64,000 bases of DNA from Craterostigma plantagineum (Eukaryota > Streptophyta > Magnoliopsida > Lamiales > Linderniaceae). Below are positions 45,401 through 57,399 of this stretch, in pieces. The DNA lies in assembly GCA_027422505.1 (NCBI GenBank), contig JAPQWV010001407.1, forward strand, positions 1-64,000. The letters are read 5' to 3'. Made by a program: the position numbers and the translations under genes. Every line of letters starts with the position of its first letter. The stretch's first letter is position 1. Below the pieces are notes generated by a model. That model was not told the origin of the DNA, searched no databases, and saw only the letters and a list, made by a program, of their open reading frames with translations.

Positions 45401-48400
45401 TCGAAGATTTCGCTGCTTTATACCTCGAATTTCGAAGCGTAAATAGAAAGAAAAAAGAGAGGGAATTTTATCGGTCCTAACGGTAGGCATATCGACGTAG
45501 TAGTTGACGTGGTCGAAGGCCATCGACAGGGGCGTGAAGGGGAGAACCATGCCTTTTCTCTTCATTGTTTTTTTCGGCGATTTCTTGATTATTCCATCCG
45601 TTACTAGCATTTCCGTGCCTGAAAATTACGAGTTATATATACCTCAATCTCCGAGCCGAAAAAGAATGACAACGAGAGGATAAGTTTGAGATAGAATAGA
45701 ACCTTCGGCGTCGGGCGCTGAGGTGGGTTTGTTTTCGGCGTCTTGATCGACTATAACAGACCTCGGATCGCCGAAGGCTGCAAAGAGAGCAGTCGTGTTG
45801 ACAGCTCATTAAAAAAGCGGAACTCGGCGAAGAAATTTCGAGCGAAATGAAAAAAGAAAGATCGCTTACGGTTTAGGTACGTAAGGGCTATGGTGAAGCA
45901 GATGTTGAAGAGAAAAGAAAATCCGAATAGAGCGGCTATGCAAACCCAATACATGTAGTCTTCCGTGAACATCCCCCTCGACTTTAGGAGAACTTTACCC
46001 ACCGTCGGCTGAGGAAACCTCGGATCATTGTTGGGCTGCCAAGATAATTAGTAAGAGTTAAGACAACCTCGTTTTTACCGTACGAGTCGTAAAAAGTACT
46101 CACGGTGCTCCATCGTTTGTCGAGAAACTCGTTGATGGCTATGGCGTTCTGACCGTACATCATGGGCGAGATGTAGTAGCCCCATATCATCCACGGGTCG
46201 ATGTCGTCTGTCGTTTTAAGTGAAAAAAAAAAATCAGAACATATGCAGACGAAAACGCCGATTATATGGCGCCGAGGAAATTGCCAAAAAAAAAAAATTA
46301 ACCGACCTTTGGCGATGATGAAGCCGCCAAGGACGAATACTAGAAGCAAGGCGAAGGTGCCCAAAGTGCTGGCGACGACCTGCGTTCTTCCTAGAGCTCC
46401 GATGAATCGAAAGAGGGATAGAGCCATTTGATGGATGGCGAAGAACGCCAGCAGCTGGCGGAAGAACCTGAGCAATGTAAGAACGAGAAATGTACTTGTC
46501 GATACATATACTGTTGGATATAAAATATATACGATTAAAAAATAATACACTCCCTTTCAAGCTTAAGCTTTTCATGAAGTATTCAACAACATGATATCAG
46601 AGTTCAGAGGCAGACAGGTCTTGCGTACAAATTACACGTCTAAGGCTAAGCAATAAAGAAATCAACATGCATCATATATTCCCTTCAGCTTAAGCTCTTA
46701 GGTGAAATGGTCATGCAGCATATACGCTCTTCATAAAAAAACGAAAAAGAAAGAAAAAAATCGTCTGGAAGATGGGACCACCTATCCGCCCCGGGAGCAA
46801 ACCCGATGGTGTAGTACGTAAGAAGAATCCAAATCAACGACTCCATGAGCGAAAGAGGGATCCTCAGTAGCCAAATCGGCAGAGAAAAAGCCCAGGGGAT
46901 AAAACAGAGCGTCCCTCTGCTTGAAGAACACGGGCAACCTCATAGTGATCAAGGCGAGCTCGGCCGTCCCGTTAAACATAACGTTAATAAGACTGAAGAA
47001 AAGCGCCCCGTAAAACTTCCCCCCGTCGACCAGCTGCCCATACCCCATCTCCGTCCTAAAGAAGACGGTGAACGTAATAATCGACATGATCGTTATCTGA
47101 AACGTCTTGAATATGTAAAGGAAGGAATTTCTCTTCATCAGAAGCCATTCCCTGGACAAACACGCCTTGAAGAGCTCCATGCTAGAGATGCCGTACTTTT
47201 CAACGACGAGAGCCGCCGGGTGGGTCCCGGCCCTGTCGTATGGAACCGCGAGCCCCTCGAAGAGCGCGTGGCCCGCGCGGAACGAGCCGAACCGTTCGGC
47301 AAACTCGGGCACGGAGACGAACCTGTACGGCTCGTCGGTCTTGGACCAGTACTGCTCTTGGTCCTTAGCCGAGGTCACCTCTTGTAAGAAATCGGCGACT
47401 CCCTTTCTCTCGGGGCACTTGAATCCTATGCCTTCGAAGAATTCGAGGACGTCCCCGCGGGGCCCGTGGTAGACGACTCTACCCTCGGAGAGTAGTATGA
47501 CGTCGTCGAAGAGGTCGAAGTCTCGGGCGCGGGCTGTAGTAGGGATATGATCATCGTCACGTCCATTATGTGGACCATCTGCCGAAGGTACTTTGTGATT
47601 TGGTACGTCGTGGAGCTATCGAGGCCCGTCGAGATTTCGTCCATGTAGAACACCTTCGCGGGCCCCACCAGCATCTCGCCTAGAGATTCGAACGTGCAAG
47701 AAAGGAAAAAAAAATTGAATCTTTTTTTTTCGGCTTTATCATCTTAGGGCGCGTTCGGTGTGCTGAATTTGACGCGGAAAAGAAAAGGAAAAGTGTAACG
47801 GTACGCATCGAACCGTTACAATATTCTTTTTTCTTTTCCGCATAAAATTCTGCATACCGAACGCACCCTTGCAGAAAGTGCAGGTGAACGCACCAGTCGT
47901 AAGCCTTTTCTTCTGTCCGCCGGATATTCCCCGCCTCATCTCGTCTCCGACTAATATATCGGCGCATATATCCAGTCCTAGGATCTGAATCGACACGAAA
48001 ATCAAGATTATGACCAATACTATTCTTACGGCGAACACTAATACGCCGTCTGCCGAGTAATTCAGACGTATTCAAGCACTAATATGACTATCGTATTAGG
48101 TGAATTCGAGACATATTCATCTGATCAAAGAGATTAGTCTCATCCTCGGAGCGTGTGACGAAAGTGCGTAGCGATTGAGTAATTCGGACAAAAACTTAAC
48201 CTTGAGAGCGTAGTCGGTGACTAGGCTTGATTCTTGGCCGGCGACGGCGGTGGCTTTCATGAAGGCGTCGATTTCGGGGTCGGGCTTAATCCCGGCTTCT
48301 TTCTCTCTCCTCGAAAGCTCGGCGAGGAGGTCGTAACGAGTCCCCACGCCCAAGCAACGCCCCGAGAAATCTAGGGTTTCTCTCACGGTCATCTCTCCGT

Positions 48401-49679
48401 GGTGGAGGTCGTGCTGGCTTATGTACGAGCAAGTCCTCTGAGGGATGAACTCAGAGAGCTCATGGCCGCAGTACGTAATATTTCCCCTCACCTACTAGAG
48501 CGAAAAAAATAATCGAGTAAAATCCATTTTTACGAATGGATATATCGAAGGAACGATGCGATTGTTACGTACTCTTAGGTCTTGGTCGAGCTCGCCGGCG
48601 AGCGCCTTGAGCAGTGTGGTCTTTCCCGCCCCGGGCGGTCCGAGAAGCAGCGTCATTCTAGTAGGGAAAAAAAGGTCAATTAAGATAATGGATCTTACGC
48701 CATACTGGGTGCGTTTGGCATGCGTAATACGAGGGAAAAGAAAAGGAAAAGCGCAGTGGTACGCATCAAGCCATTGTACATTACGCTTTGTGTGTCATAC
48801 TATTATACTTTTCGAATTCTGCATACCAAACGCATCCTAGCAAACGGCGATTAGCCAACTAACTAACTAACATCCCGACCGACCTCGAGGGTTTGATGAT
48901 TCCGCTGATGTTGTGAAGTATCTTGACGACCCTCTTCTTTGACGGCAAAATCTTCAGTTTTTCGAACACTCCCTAAAGATCGAAAAAAACTAGTAAAAAT
49001 TATACGCGTGCAATAAAGCGCACGTAAGAATTGAATTCGAAACAAACCTCGATCATATTCAAGGTTGAGTTAAGCAGAGTGGGAAGAGCCCTCGAGCCAA
49101 CGTGGGCCTCTCCTTCGATCGAAGATGCTCGTATCGAACTTCGACCTTCGGGATCTCAATCCCGACCCTAAATCGACCCGACCCGTGATATCTATATCAG
49201 TATTTACCCAGAGGAAATTTCAAAAAGAAAAAAAAAAAAAAAATCAAGATTTTCGTCTGTCACCTATCTGTTCTGTCCCTAAGCCTTAGCAGAAACTTCT
49301 CATTATCTTCGTCGACGACCCTCAGCACTCTCTCCATGAGGTACTTCTTCTCTCTCTCCCCCAAGTGGGAGAGATCTATCTCTTGGCGTACGACGTCGCC
49401 GTCGTCCATGACCTGCCTGAGTATGCCCTTCCTCAGGCGGTCGTAGGTCGGCAGGCGCTCGATGGCGGCCCACATGAGCTCTTCTTGGTCGTCGTTCTCT
49501 CTTGTGCTCCTCTGAAAGGAAGCGTCTTGCCCAGGCGAGGAGAAGATCTCTCTGACGCCGGCGGAGATCCAGCTCCGAGTGCTCAGCGAGCCCAGGCTGA
49601 CACGAGCGCTGCCGGCGGAGCCTAGGCTCAGGGATCTCGCCGTCGCCACGTCATCGCTGCGGGGCGACGCCGACGCCAT
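42480..49679 (-). CDS. Full-size PDR/ABCG transporter, multi-exon
   Basis: A pleiotropic-drug-resistance ABC transporter of the (NBD-TMD)x2 layout; plant members sit mainly in the plasma membrane and export hormones, terpenoids, phenolics or other compounds. The N-terminus [20 protein letters not shown] leads to [22 protein letters not shown]1: [24 protein letters not shown] Walker A at about 48590-48650, [20 protein letters not shown], signature [12 protein letters not shown] (about 47895-47935), Walker [20 protein letters not shown] (about 47600-47650). TMD1 includes [20 protein letters not shown] and [19 protein letters not shown]2: Walker [21 protein letters not shown] at about 45230-45300, Walker [21 protein letters not shown] at about 44565-44635. 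TMD2 contains [20 protein letters not shown] and ends [13 protein letters not shown] and a stop at 42480. Several one-base frame breaks occur (for example about 44700, 46990, 47530). Introns carry MITEs and other repeats. Substrate unknown. Confidence 0.92.
42833..43240. repeat. Dispersed repeat in an ABCG intron, two adjacent units
   Basis: Two similar units of about 200 bp, each with an AACTTTTT...GTGGTCA phrase, a GATRTTATAGCTCAGG/GGTATCAGAATTCAGG phrase, AAATTACATGTCTAA, and AATCAGCC. Related copies lie at 44830-45060 (opposite orientation) and 46545-46720. The GGTATCAGA motif recalls the initiator-Met tRNA primer site of retroelements, so these may be LTR-element remnants; this is an inference. 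Confidence 0.55.
44830..45060. repeat. Dispersed repeat in an ABCG intron, inverted copy
   Basis: Read on the minus strand it gives CTTAAGCTTTTAGGCAAAAT, CATGATATCAGAGCTCAG, AATTACACGTCTAAGGCTGG and CAGCCTGACGTGAGGGG, matching the family at 42833 and 46545. Confidence 0.55.
46545..46720. repeat. Dispersed repeat in an ABCG intron, third site
   Basis: Contains AAGCTTAAGCTTTTCATGAA, CATGATATCAGAGTTCAGAG, AATTACACGTCTAAGGCTAA, then a partial second unit starting CAGCTTAAGCTCTTAGGTGA. Confidence 0.55.
47747..47868. mobile_element. Hairpin MITE in an ABCG intron, copy 1
   Basis: 122 bp and nearly a complete palindrome. The left arm is GGGCGCGTTCGGTGTGCTGA; the right arm reversed is GGGTGCGTTCGGTATGCAGA. 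Both continue into GCGGAAAAGAAAA and meet at TGTAACGG/CCGTTACA. Flanked by TTA on the left and TTG on the right, compatible with a decayed 3-bp TTA duplication of Tourist/Harbinger type, but the superfamily is unproven. Confidence 0.75.
48707..48837. mobile_element. Hairpin MITE in an ABCG intron, copy 2
   Basis: 131 bp, the same family as 47747-47868: left GGGTGCGTTTGGCATGCGTA, right reversed GGATGCGTTTGGTATGCAGA, with the shared inner GGAAAAGAAAAGGAAAAG and a GTACGCATC phrase. It lies in a neighbouring intron of the same gene, about 0.85 kb away. Confidence 0.75.
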
Positions 49680-51391
49680 TTTTTTTCTTTTCTCTGGGCT
49701 AGCTGCTAATTATATTCACCTGCTGTTGATCGTTGATGATAGAAAACAAGAAACTGCAGAAGTCAGAGTATGAACAGTTGATTGATCTCTGTGTGCTACG
49801 TACTGTTAGAGCAGAAGGAAGCTTCAAGTTTCAGCATATGCAGACACAGAGGAAGTGCATGAACAGTAAGTGTAAGAAACTTAAGGACTGTGATGATCCC
49901 ATGAAAAAGGAATATGGAGAAGATCGAAACCAATGAACGAGGTTTTAGTACAGAGAGTCACGTGCAACTTGCAGGTCAAGAGAAGAAAAAAAAAAGATGA
50001 TTCGCTTCTCTCTAATAATGTGAACATCGAATAGTGAGGAAAGGAGAAAGTTGCAAGCACACACTGTAATATTAACGAATGGTCAACGATTATTGACTTT
50101 TGTTGGGTTAGTGTAAAGAACGACTGTTGTTTGCTAATAGGTATCGTATATTCATGTTTTTACTTGGATATTATTATACAATGTATTTCACACGTAAACC
50201 CTTCATTAAAATTCTAGAGAGAAGACAAATTCAAGAAACGGACAAGTCCCATGTTAACAAGCAGCAAGCTAACTATCCCAAGTAAAGATTAAAAGATACA
50301 ATAAGCTACAAAAAAAAAAAATTTCAAAATGCATGCATGTATAGAAATGGTCACCACCTACTCCCATTACCATTGCATCGAATTTTTATTTTTTTTTAAA
50401 AGAGAGGGGACATAATATTAATATCAAATAAAGAAAATGAACAGGGAAATTCTGTATCTTTGTGCATCGACGTCTAACGTATCCATCAATGTCGATTTTA
50501 TTGAAAACAATCACAACATTCCAAACGGGTGGGTCTCCATCTTTATTTGTTGACGAGTGAACAACTATGACTGCTTACTATGATATCATATGATCAATTG
50601 CTATATTTTCCATTTATTCAAGTTAAAATATAGCGACAATTATTCATCACATACGTCTCGTCTTCTCTATTAATAGCATAAAAGACCTCACAAGCCACAT
50701 GTAACATGTTATCCTCCGAAATATCTTAAAACGAATGAAATCATAGATTAGCAACTCAAAATGCATGCAATATTTTTGTTTTTTCTATAATACTCACTTT
50801 AATAGAAGGGGCCACTGACATAATATATAACGAATATATCATGTCACGGAGCTACAATAATTCAGATCAAGACATAATATAACAAGCAATCTTCCTTTGT
50901 CCTAAACAGGAAAATTATATGACTTTGCGTCACGTTTATATAGCTGGCATGCCATTTCTATTTTCTATTACAAATAATTATTATTCAGATCAAGATAGAT
51001 AATAGCAGCACAAGTGAATGACAGAGAAACTTAAAGTAGACACTGTAATAACTCGCACCTGATAGTGTTGTAACTGATCTGAATAAAGGACTTGTGTGTA
51101 AGTGTATAGTTGGAAAGTACAGTTGCTTCTGCTTGGGAAACTGCAGTTCATAGATATTAAGTCAAAAAAGTTTAAGACTGTAATGTAACTACATTCGATA
51201 TTGTACGTAAAAAATTCACCTGTATGATCAGAGTTGGTATAAGTCCTTACAGCGAACTGCGATCGATCCCTTCTTTACGATGTGCTATACGTCGAAAAGG
51301 AGGCGAAATGGCTCCTCATTTACCTGAATAAGATTATGATCACAGATTTTCTCGGCGATCCTAAACCTGCAATGAAAGAAATCTCAGAAAA
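49680..51391. other. Intergenic region between the ABCG and PPR genes
   Basis: The first few hundred bases are probably the ABCG leader and promoter. The rest is AT-rich with no recognised gene, RNA or repeat. Confidence 0.5.
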
Positions 51392-53339
51392 TCATATAGA
51401 AATCCAACTGTTTCCACTCTCCTTCTTCAAATCCTTTCCTCTCATCACTTCTCTGATTTCGCAAGTTTCATCCCACATCTTCGAATCAGCGTAGGCATTC
51501 GAAAGCATTACATGGACCGAAGCATCGTAAGGGTCAAGGCTCAAAATTTTTCGAGCAGCGTATTTAGCCATTCCCAAGTCTCCATTCGACAGAAATCCCG
51601 ACAAAAGACACCTCCACACAACTTTCCCAGGCTCATAAGGAAGACTCTCTACGAATTTCTTGGCTCCTTCTATTTCCCTTTACGGTTAAAAATGCTCACT
51701 ATACAAGCCAAATGATCATCCCTGGGCAAAATACCGTACACTTTCGTCATGAGGTTAAAATGGCGCAAAGCTTCCTCGATGAGCCCTTCGTGGGCACAAG
51801 CAGATAGCACGCCGACGAAGGTGACATCGTTTGGCTCGAATCCCTTACTAAGCATTACGTCGTACGTGTCCAAAGCTTTTCTGCCAAAACCGTGCTGGGC
51901 ATATCCATTGATCATTGCGTTCCAAGAAACGAGGTTCTTACTAGGAAGGGCTTCGAAGACTTTCTTGGCTTCGTTCAGTTCCCGCATTTTGAGTACATGT
52001 CTACGATGGCGCTCCCAACGACTACATTTGAGTCGAGCCCAGGTTTTATTACGCGGGAATGAGTTTGCCTGCCCCACTCTATGCTGGGAAGCTCAGCGCA
52101 TACGTTGAAAAGGCTCGAGTATGTGTAAAGATTGGGCGCAAAGCCCTCCTTAAGCATTTCTTGAAAAAGCTCAACAGCTTCGTCGAAATGTCCCATGTCC
52201 ACGAATCCAGCAATTAAGGAATTCCAAGAAACGACGTCTCGAAAATCCATTTCGCTGAAGGCTTTGTAGGAATCCTCCAGGCGACGGGTTTTTGCGTAGA
52301 AGTCGAGGAGGGAATTGGAGACAAAAGTGAAGTGCTCGAACCCTAATTTCAAGATCGAGCAATGGATCTGCAAACCACACAAGATTTCGTTTTCTGCTGC
52401 GAATGCTCCCATCACAGAGGCGAATGTCTGCTCGCTAGGTTTCAATCCTTTGGAAATGAACCCTCGAAAGAGATTCGTTGCTTCTTCATACTTCCCTAGC
52501 TTTACGTGCCCGCCAATTAAGGCAGTCCAAGCTGTAACTCCAGGCGTTTGAGCCTCGTTGAAGACCCTTATTGCCCCTCTCAGTTTACCGAATTTGGCGT
52601 AAAAATTAACCAGCGCCGTAACCACGAACTGATCCATCTTCACGCCGCTTTTAACTGCTAGGCATTGAATTTGCGTCCCAACTTCGAAGTATTCGAGGGC
52701 AGCGCAAATGCCTAGCGAGCTACCATACGAGAATTCGTTGATCTTCATCCCGACGATAGGCACCTCAAGAAAACCCTAAAGCCTCCTATTTTTCCCACAC
52801 TCTACATAGCTCGTCATAAGCGATACGCAGCTGATGCTATTAGGCTCAGCCATGGCGTCGAACACAACCCTACTGGACTTTAACTCTCCACATCTACCGT
52901 AAAACTTAAGCAAACTGTTATGCACAAACCTACAGATGTCTCCACCGATCCTAAATATCCTCCCGTGTATTTCTTTACCAGCCTTCATAGCCCTCGTATC
53001 AGCACAAGCAGATAAAGCTGCAACATAAGTGTAGTCGTTTGGGACGATTTCTGGCTCGAGAACCATCAGTTTGAAGCAATCCAACGCTTTCTCCGAGAAA
53101 CCCTTCTGAGAATACGAAGAGATCAACGACGTCCAAGTGACAACGTTTCTCACAGACATTTCATCGAACAGCCTCTGAGCATGGTCCATGAGGTCGAGCC
53201 TTGCGTACATATTGAGCAGATGATTGCTGACCTGCACATCACGGTTCGACCCGATTACAATAACTCTTGCGTGAATCGATTTTGCGTCGAAGATAGACTT
53301 GGATTTCGTACATAATCGGAAAATACTAGGCAGCGACAT
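51392..53339 (-). CDS. PLS-class pentatricopeptide repeat protein with E domain
   Basis: PPR proteins bind organellar RNA one repeat per base; PLS-E members usually take part in mitochondrial or chloroplast C-to-U editing. It starts MSLPSIFRLCTKSKSIFDAK, and more than ten PPR units follow, e.g. VSNHLLNMYARLDLMDHAQR, NVVTWTSLISSYSQKGFSEK and NLVSWNAMINGYAQHGFGRK. The C-terminal E motif is YAARKILSLDPYDASVHVML, ending KESGNSWISI. No DYW deaminase domain follows. Like most plant PPR genes it is intronless, about 645 codons. The frame shifts at about 52770, 52010 and 51675. The short N-terminus has no strong targeting signal visible; an upstream exon or start may be missed. Confidence 0.9.
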
Positions 53340-53618
53340 AACCCAGCTTCGTCTTAGACTGTAACAGCCATTTATTCGTAAAACACAATAAACGAAAGAA
53401 AAAAAGAAGGATCTTCACTGCTCAGGCCACTGCGTTTTCTTCAATCATGGACTGTATATAGTATTTCGATAACTCCGTTAGAACATCTCCCATAACACAA
53501 GGGTCGTTTATTTCTTAGGTCATATATATAATGTTAACAAACACAAACAGCACTTAAAATCATATGGGCAAGAATTTTCAACAACATTCTATTCATTGCT
53601 AATCCAAAGTCAAGCCTA
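53340..53618. other. Intergenic region between the PPR and CCH genes
   Basis: Holds the 5' flank of the PPR gene and the 3' untranslated region of the CCH-like gene. No other feature seen. Confidence 0.5.
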
Positions 53619-54358
53619 CTATGCAACGATCAGCGGCTCGGCGGGCTTTGACTCCGACCCACCGGCTTCAGGCGCCGGCTCGGCGGCAGGCTTGGAGTCA
53701 GCTTCGGCGGCTGGTTTTGCGTCGGCTGTCTCCCAAAAGGAGGTTGGTTTTCCAGTCTTAGCGACGGTCTGAAGAACGGCTTCTCTCTCGACGTTTCCTT
53801 TCACAGTCACCTTTTGATTCTCCATATCGATGTCGTATGATTCCACGCCTTAACAACACACAAAATCGATAACTAGGTAATATGTCTGGATAGAAGAGAG
53901 CTACGTAGGTAGTGTGTAGTGGAACAGATCGGACCTTCCATTTTTCCGAGGACCCTCTTCACGGCTCCAGCGCAGCCTTGGCATGACATGCCAACCTTTA
54001 GCTCGACGATCTGCGATGGAAGGTGGAATTAAGAAGTTGTGAAGATTGATTAAAGTTAAGCATCAAGAGAAGTCGAAGTAACGATATCTACTATCAAAGA
54101 TGGTGTGCGTTAAGAAAACGCTGATCTTTAGAAAGAAGAATTCAAAGCCAAAGATGCATCTTGCAAGCACCAATTCATTTGTATAAGACTTTGTGCGACA
54201 TTTCCACAAACGGATACGGTGCAGCTCCTTCGACAGGAGAGTTCGATGCAAAAATCTTCGTAAGGGATCATAAAAGTCAAAGCAGAGATAAGAAAGAAGG
54301 GACTGAAAAAAAAAACACCAAGAAAGAGAAATCTAAAGAACAGATTTACCGTAGACAT
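53619..54358 (-). CDS. CCH: Copper chaperone CCH/ATX1-like
   Basis: A small cytosolic copper chaperone that delivers Cu(I) to P-type ATPases. Three exons: 54350-54358 (MST), 53935-54010 ([26 protein letters not shown]) and 53619-53848. The metal site MSCQGC fits MxCxxC, followed by the HMA fold with [20 protein letters not shown] and [10 protein letters not shown]. The C-terminal extension is Ala/Pro/Glu-rich ([20 protein letters not shown]) and ends PLIVA; this extension is what separates plant CCH from the short ATX1. The joined frame is open throughout. The 9-bp first exon is unusually small but has a good GT donor and in-phase junctions. Confidence 0.93.
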
Positions 54359-54824
54359 GACGATTGATTGACGATGCAAAGCAATCTAATCTGCGCGAGA
54401 GTGATGGCTGTTGGGTGATATGAAGATGGGACTAAGGTCGAAGGTATTTATAGGCGGGCTAAAAAATTTTCTATTTCTTTAAATTGAAATATTATAATAA
54501 TGACAACGAGGCAAGTACAAAAGCACAATCTATGAAATTATATTAAATATTACTGGTATATTTATAATAATATATACCAAGAGAAATTTCCCCATATTTG
54601 TTTTTTGGTTGTCTACCAAACGCATTAGGTATATCTTGAAAATGCTTTTTCTTTACACAGTCGTACGAATCTGCTTCTGGTCCTTACTGTACTACCAAGA
54701 AATACTATGTACTCCATTTGTAGTGTAGTACAATTAAATAATTTGAAGCATTTCGTATTTCAATTACACACACACACACATAGATCAAGAGTTTCATATG
54801 AAATCTCAAACCCAAAAATCTCAG
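54359..54824. other. Intergenic region between the CCH and GDSL genes
   Basis: CCH promoter and leader, then AT-rich sequence with a CA run near 54768-54780. No gene seen. Confidence 0.5.
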
Positions 54825-56103
54825 AACTTCACATAGAATAGAACATAAAGAAGTTTTCAAGAATGAATAAACAGCTCTCCAACCTGCATCAGAAGGATGT
54901 ATATAATCCCAGAAAAATGACTCACCAACATTTCCACAAACAACAAACCTATCATCTCCATTATTACCAACCGATCCACAATCTTCCCCGTGTGTCCCGA
55001 CGCAGCACGGTCTTAATTTGTTCGTCCCATTTCCTGAATTCGACGATTTCCCTCCAATCTCGAGAGCGGAGAGAAAAGCTCGTACACGTCGAGGTATACA
55101 AACGTTCGAGAGCCGACTTTACGGTTTAGTCCCACATCTCTGCTCGAGCATTCGATTGTGCGTTTGCGAGAAATTATTCTCCTTCGTTGCACTTTTCGTA
55201 ACCATCGACGAAGGTGTTTGAGGTAAGCATCCAAGGGCTCGATTCCCGCGATGGCTATTCTCTTTATCCCGAGATTGTTGACCCTTCGAACGTTGAGAAT
55301 CAGCCGATCGATCACCGATCTCATAAAATCATGCAAACCCTAATTTACGAACGTAGAGAATTGGCGAAGAATGTATACATAAAAGGCAGAGAGATATGTT
55401 GCGATTATGATCATTCTAGTTTATTACCTCCGTGGGACCATTGTTTTCCAGGTAAGTTGAATAGTCATTGCCCGCTAGAGAAACGAGGGCGAGGGAAGAG
55501 CTGAGATCGTGCGATGTATAGGCATTTTCTCGATGAATCGTTGGAAGAAATCGATCTGAGCTGTCGATGCCCGTCCTCCTTGTGCAAATTGACGCCATGT
55601 AATAACATTGTTTTGGCTTTGGGATCTATGTAGTAATCGCTCTTCGTTAGCAGTTGGTAGGGCATCAGCTATTATGGCAAGAAATTTTTAGCTGCACGGC
55701 GTGATCTCAATACTTGGAATTTTAAAAATATAAATCATACGTAAGCATTTGAACGATGCATTGTACCTGCGTAATCGGTGAGAACTCGACCATCTGAGAA
55801 TCTCCAGAAGGTTTTCCAGGAAAAGTCACGCCATACGGCGATTTTCCACGCTGGGAGGCTGAAACTGGTGAGTTGCCCGTGTCTGCGTATGAGTCTCCAA
55901 ATACGAAGAGCTTCACTTTTCCGCCTCGATCAGCATCTGCAAATTTACGTACCGATAAAGGAGAATGCATTATATTATCCCAAGCTCGAAATAAATGATT
56001 TTCAAATATTCGAAGAAGAAAATGCGATAAGCCAACCTGCATGAAGGATATAGAGCATAACGAGGACGAAGATGGTGAATGATGATCTCCAGTAAAGATC
56101 CAT
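54825..56103 (-). CDS. GDSL esterase/lipase, copy 1 (complete)
   Basis: A secreted SGNH hydrolase; plant GDSL enzymes act on lipids, cutin or acetylated polysaccharides. It starts MDLYWRSSFTIFVLVMLYIL, a clear signal peptide. The catalytic Ser block is KLFVFGDSYADTGNS at about 55890-55930. Then come GKSPYGVTFPGKPSGDSQMV, PYQLLTKSDYYIDP, and the block III/Asn region SLAGNDYSTYLENN at about 55430-55480. IDRLILNVRRVNNLGIKRIA follows at about 55260-55320. The C-terminal RPCCVGTHGEDCGSV and FFWDYIHPSDAGWRAVYS supply the catalytic D-x-x-H at about 54855-54885. Several frame breaks (about 55130-55240, 55500-55600 and 56010) are isolated indels. The stop codon is approximate because of them. Confidence 0.85.
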
Positions 56104-56891
56104 ATTACCCCTCTATCTGGAGAAGAAAATACGAACAGTAGTTAGGAAACTCAGGATATATAAAAATTAGATCAATACTTATGTTTTTAGATCTTGAATC
56201 TGATGTATTTAAACACTTTAATGAACGTAAATTAATCATGTATTTACGAAACAAATATGATTAGTTGGATCCCAGATCGAATAGTAGATTACTAGCCAAT
56301 ATCAGACACACGAACAAAATATGGGTAATTTTCCCGTATCTGGTAATCCATACCCGGAAATTGACGCGAAGTTCAAAATTTCATGTAATAATACAAATTC
56401 AATAGACACATTTTTGCATATAAATTCAACGAAGACACATTTTTGCGAGAAAAAAAAAGCGTACATGCAACGCAGTATATAGATTCTAATTTCTCAAATA
56501 CTCTGAATGCTACAATTGTATCTCAACTCAAAGATTCTAAAATGATTAAAATAAGTGTATGAATGACCCAAAACATAGCAAGCAAGCAAATCAAGGCAAG
56601 CACGTTATTTGTTCCCAAGTACACGACATCAGACATATTCCCCCATCTGTTCGCTCCGAAAACTCGGCGCCATTTCCGAAAGCCCACATAAGAATGCAGT
56701 TTAGCAATTCATGGTGACGCAACACGCCATAATATCACGATTCCTTCGCCAAAGTGAAGTTAAAAGCATACAAGCACGAATTCATCAATGCATAAAAGCA
56801 AAAACATAAGGCTTTGCAGGCGAGGTTTGCTCAACTTCGCAAGTCTCGTGTTGCATCCATAAACCCCCATATCTTTTTCCTGTTCAGACGC

Positions 56892-56899
56892 TATAAATA
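56892..56899 (+). promoter_or_regulatory. TATA box of the ZPR-like gene, copy 1
   Basis: TATAAATA, 290 bp before the ZPR start codon. A probable leader intron ends TTCGCAG at 57166, shortly before the ATG. Confidence 0.55.
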
Positions 56900-57181
56900 G
56901 GTACCCCTGCCTCAAACATCTACACACACAGCTCCCCCTATTTGAAGATTTCATATTAGCTCTAACAGGTTCTCTTTCTAATTTCCAGAGTCATGGTTAT
57001 CATCCAAGTTGCATGCATAACATAACACATACATACTTATACACACGCACATACACAAGCACTGTAAAACCAAGTAACTTCAATAAATGTTTTAAGGGGT
57101 AAAATCGGGAAATACCTTGCTTTCTTGGTTTCGTACTGACTTTTTCGATCTTGCGTTGCTTCGCAGACTTTTGGCTCAGCA

Positions 57182-57399
57182 ATGGAGGAACAGAACAAAA
57201 GGCTGTTCGAGCAAAACTGCCGATAGTTCGTGCCAACGAAATACTGAGGAGGAAAGCAGAACAGCTCAGAAAGGAGAACCAGGCTTTGTCAGCTGCAATA
57301 AGGCGCAGGGATGCAAACAACAGTGAGTCTTCCGAGCTCCAGCCCAAACCGGCCCCGGTGACGAACCACCTATCTCGCAGCAAAGGAACTAAACAATGA
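57182..57399 (+). CDS. LITTLE ZIPPER (ZPR)-like microprotein, copy 1
   Basis: ZPR proteins are short leucine-zipper peptides that pair with HD-ZIP III factors and block their DNA binding, tuning meristem and leaf polarity. From the ATG at 57182 the start MEEQNKRLFEQNC is followed, after a one-base gap at about 57223 (CCGATAG here, CCAGATAG in copy 2), by IVRANEILRRKAEQLRKENQ, then ALSAAIRRRDANNSE and the end HLSRSKGTKQ with TGA at 57397. The core L..QN..I...NE.LR.KAE.L..EN..L is the ZPR zipper signature. The predicted length of about 72 residues fits ZPR3/ZPR4. It lies on the plus strand between two minus-strand genes. Without copy 2 the broken frame would hide this gene. Confidence 0.8.

Noticed and set aside
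46845..47387. 180-codon plus-strand frame within the ABCG gene
   Set aside because: Antisense shadow of the transporter exon that encodes the first membrane domain.
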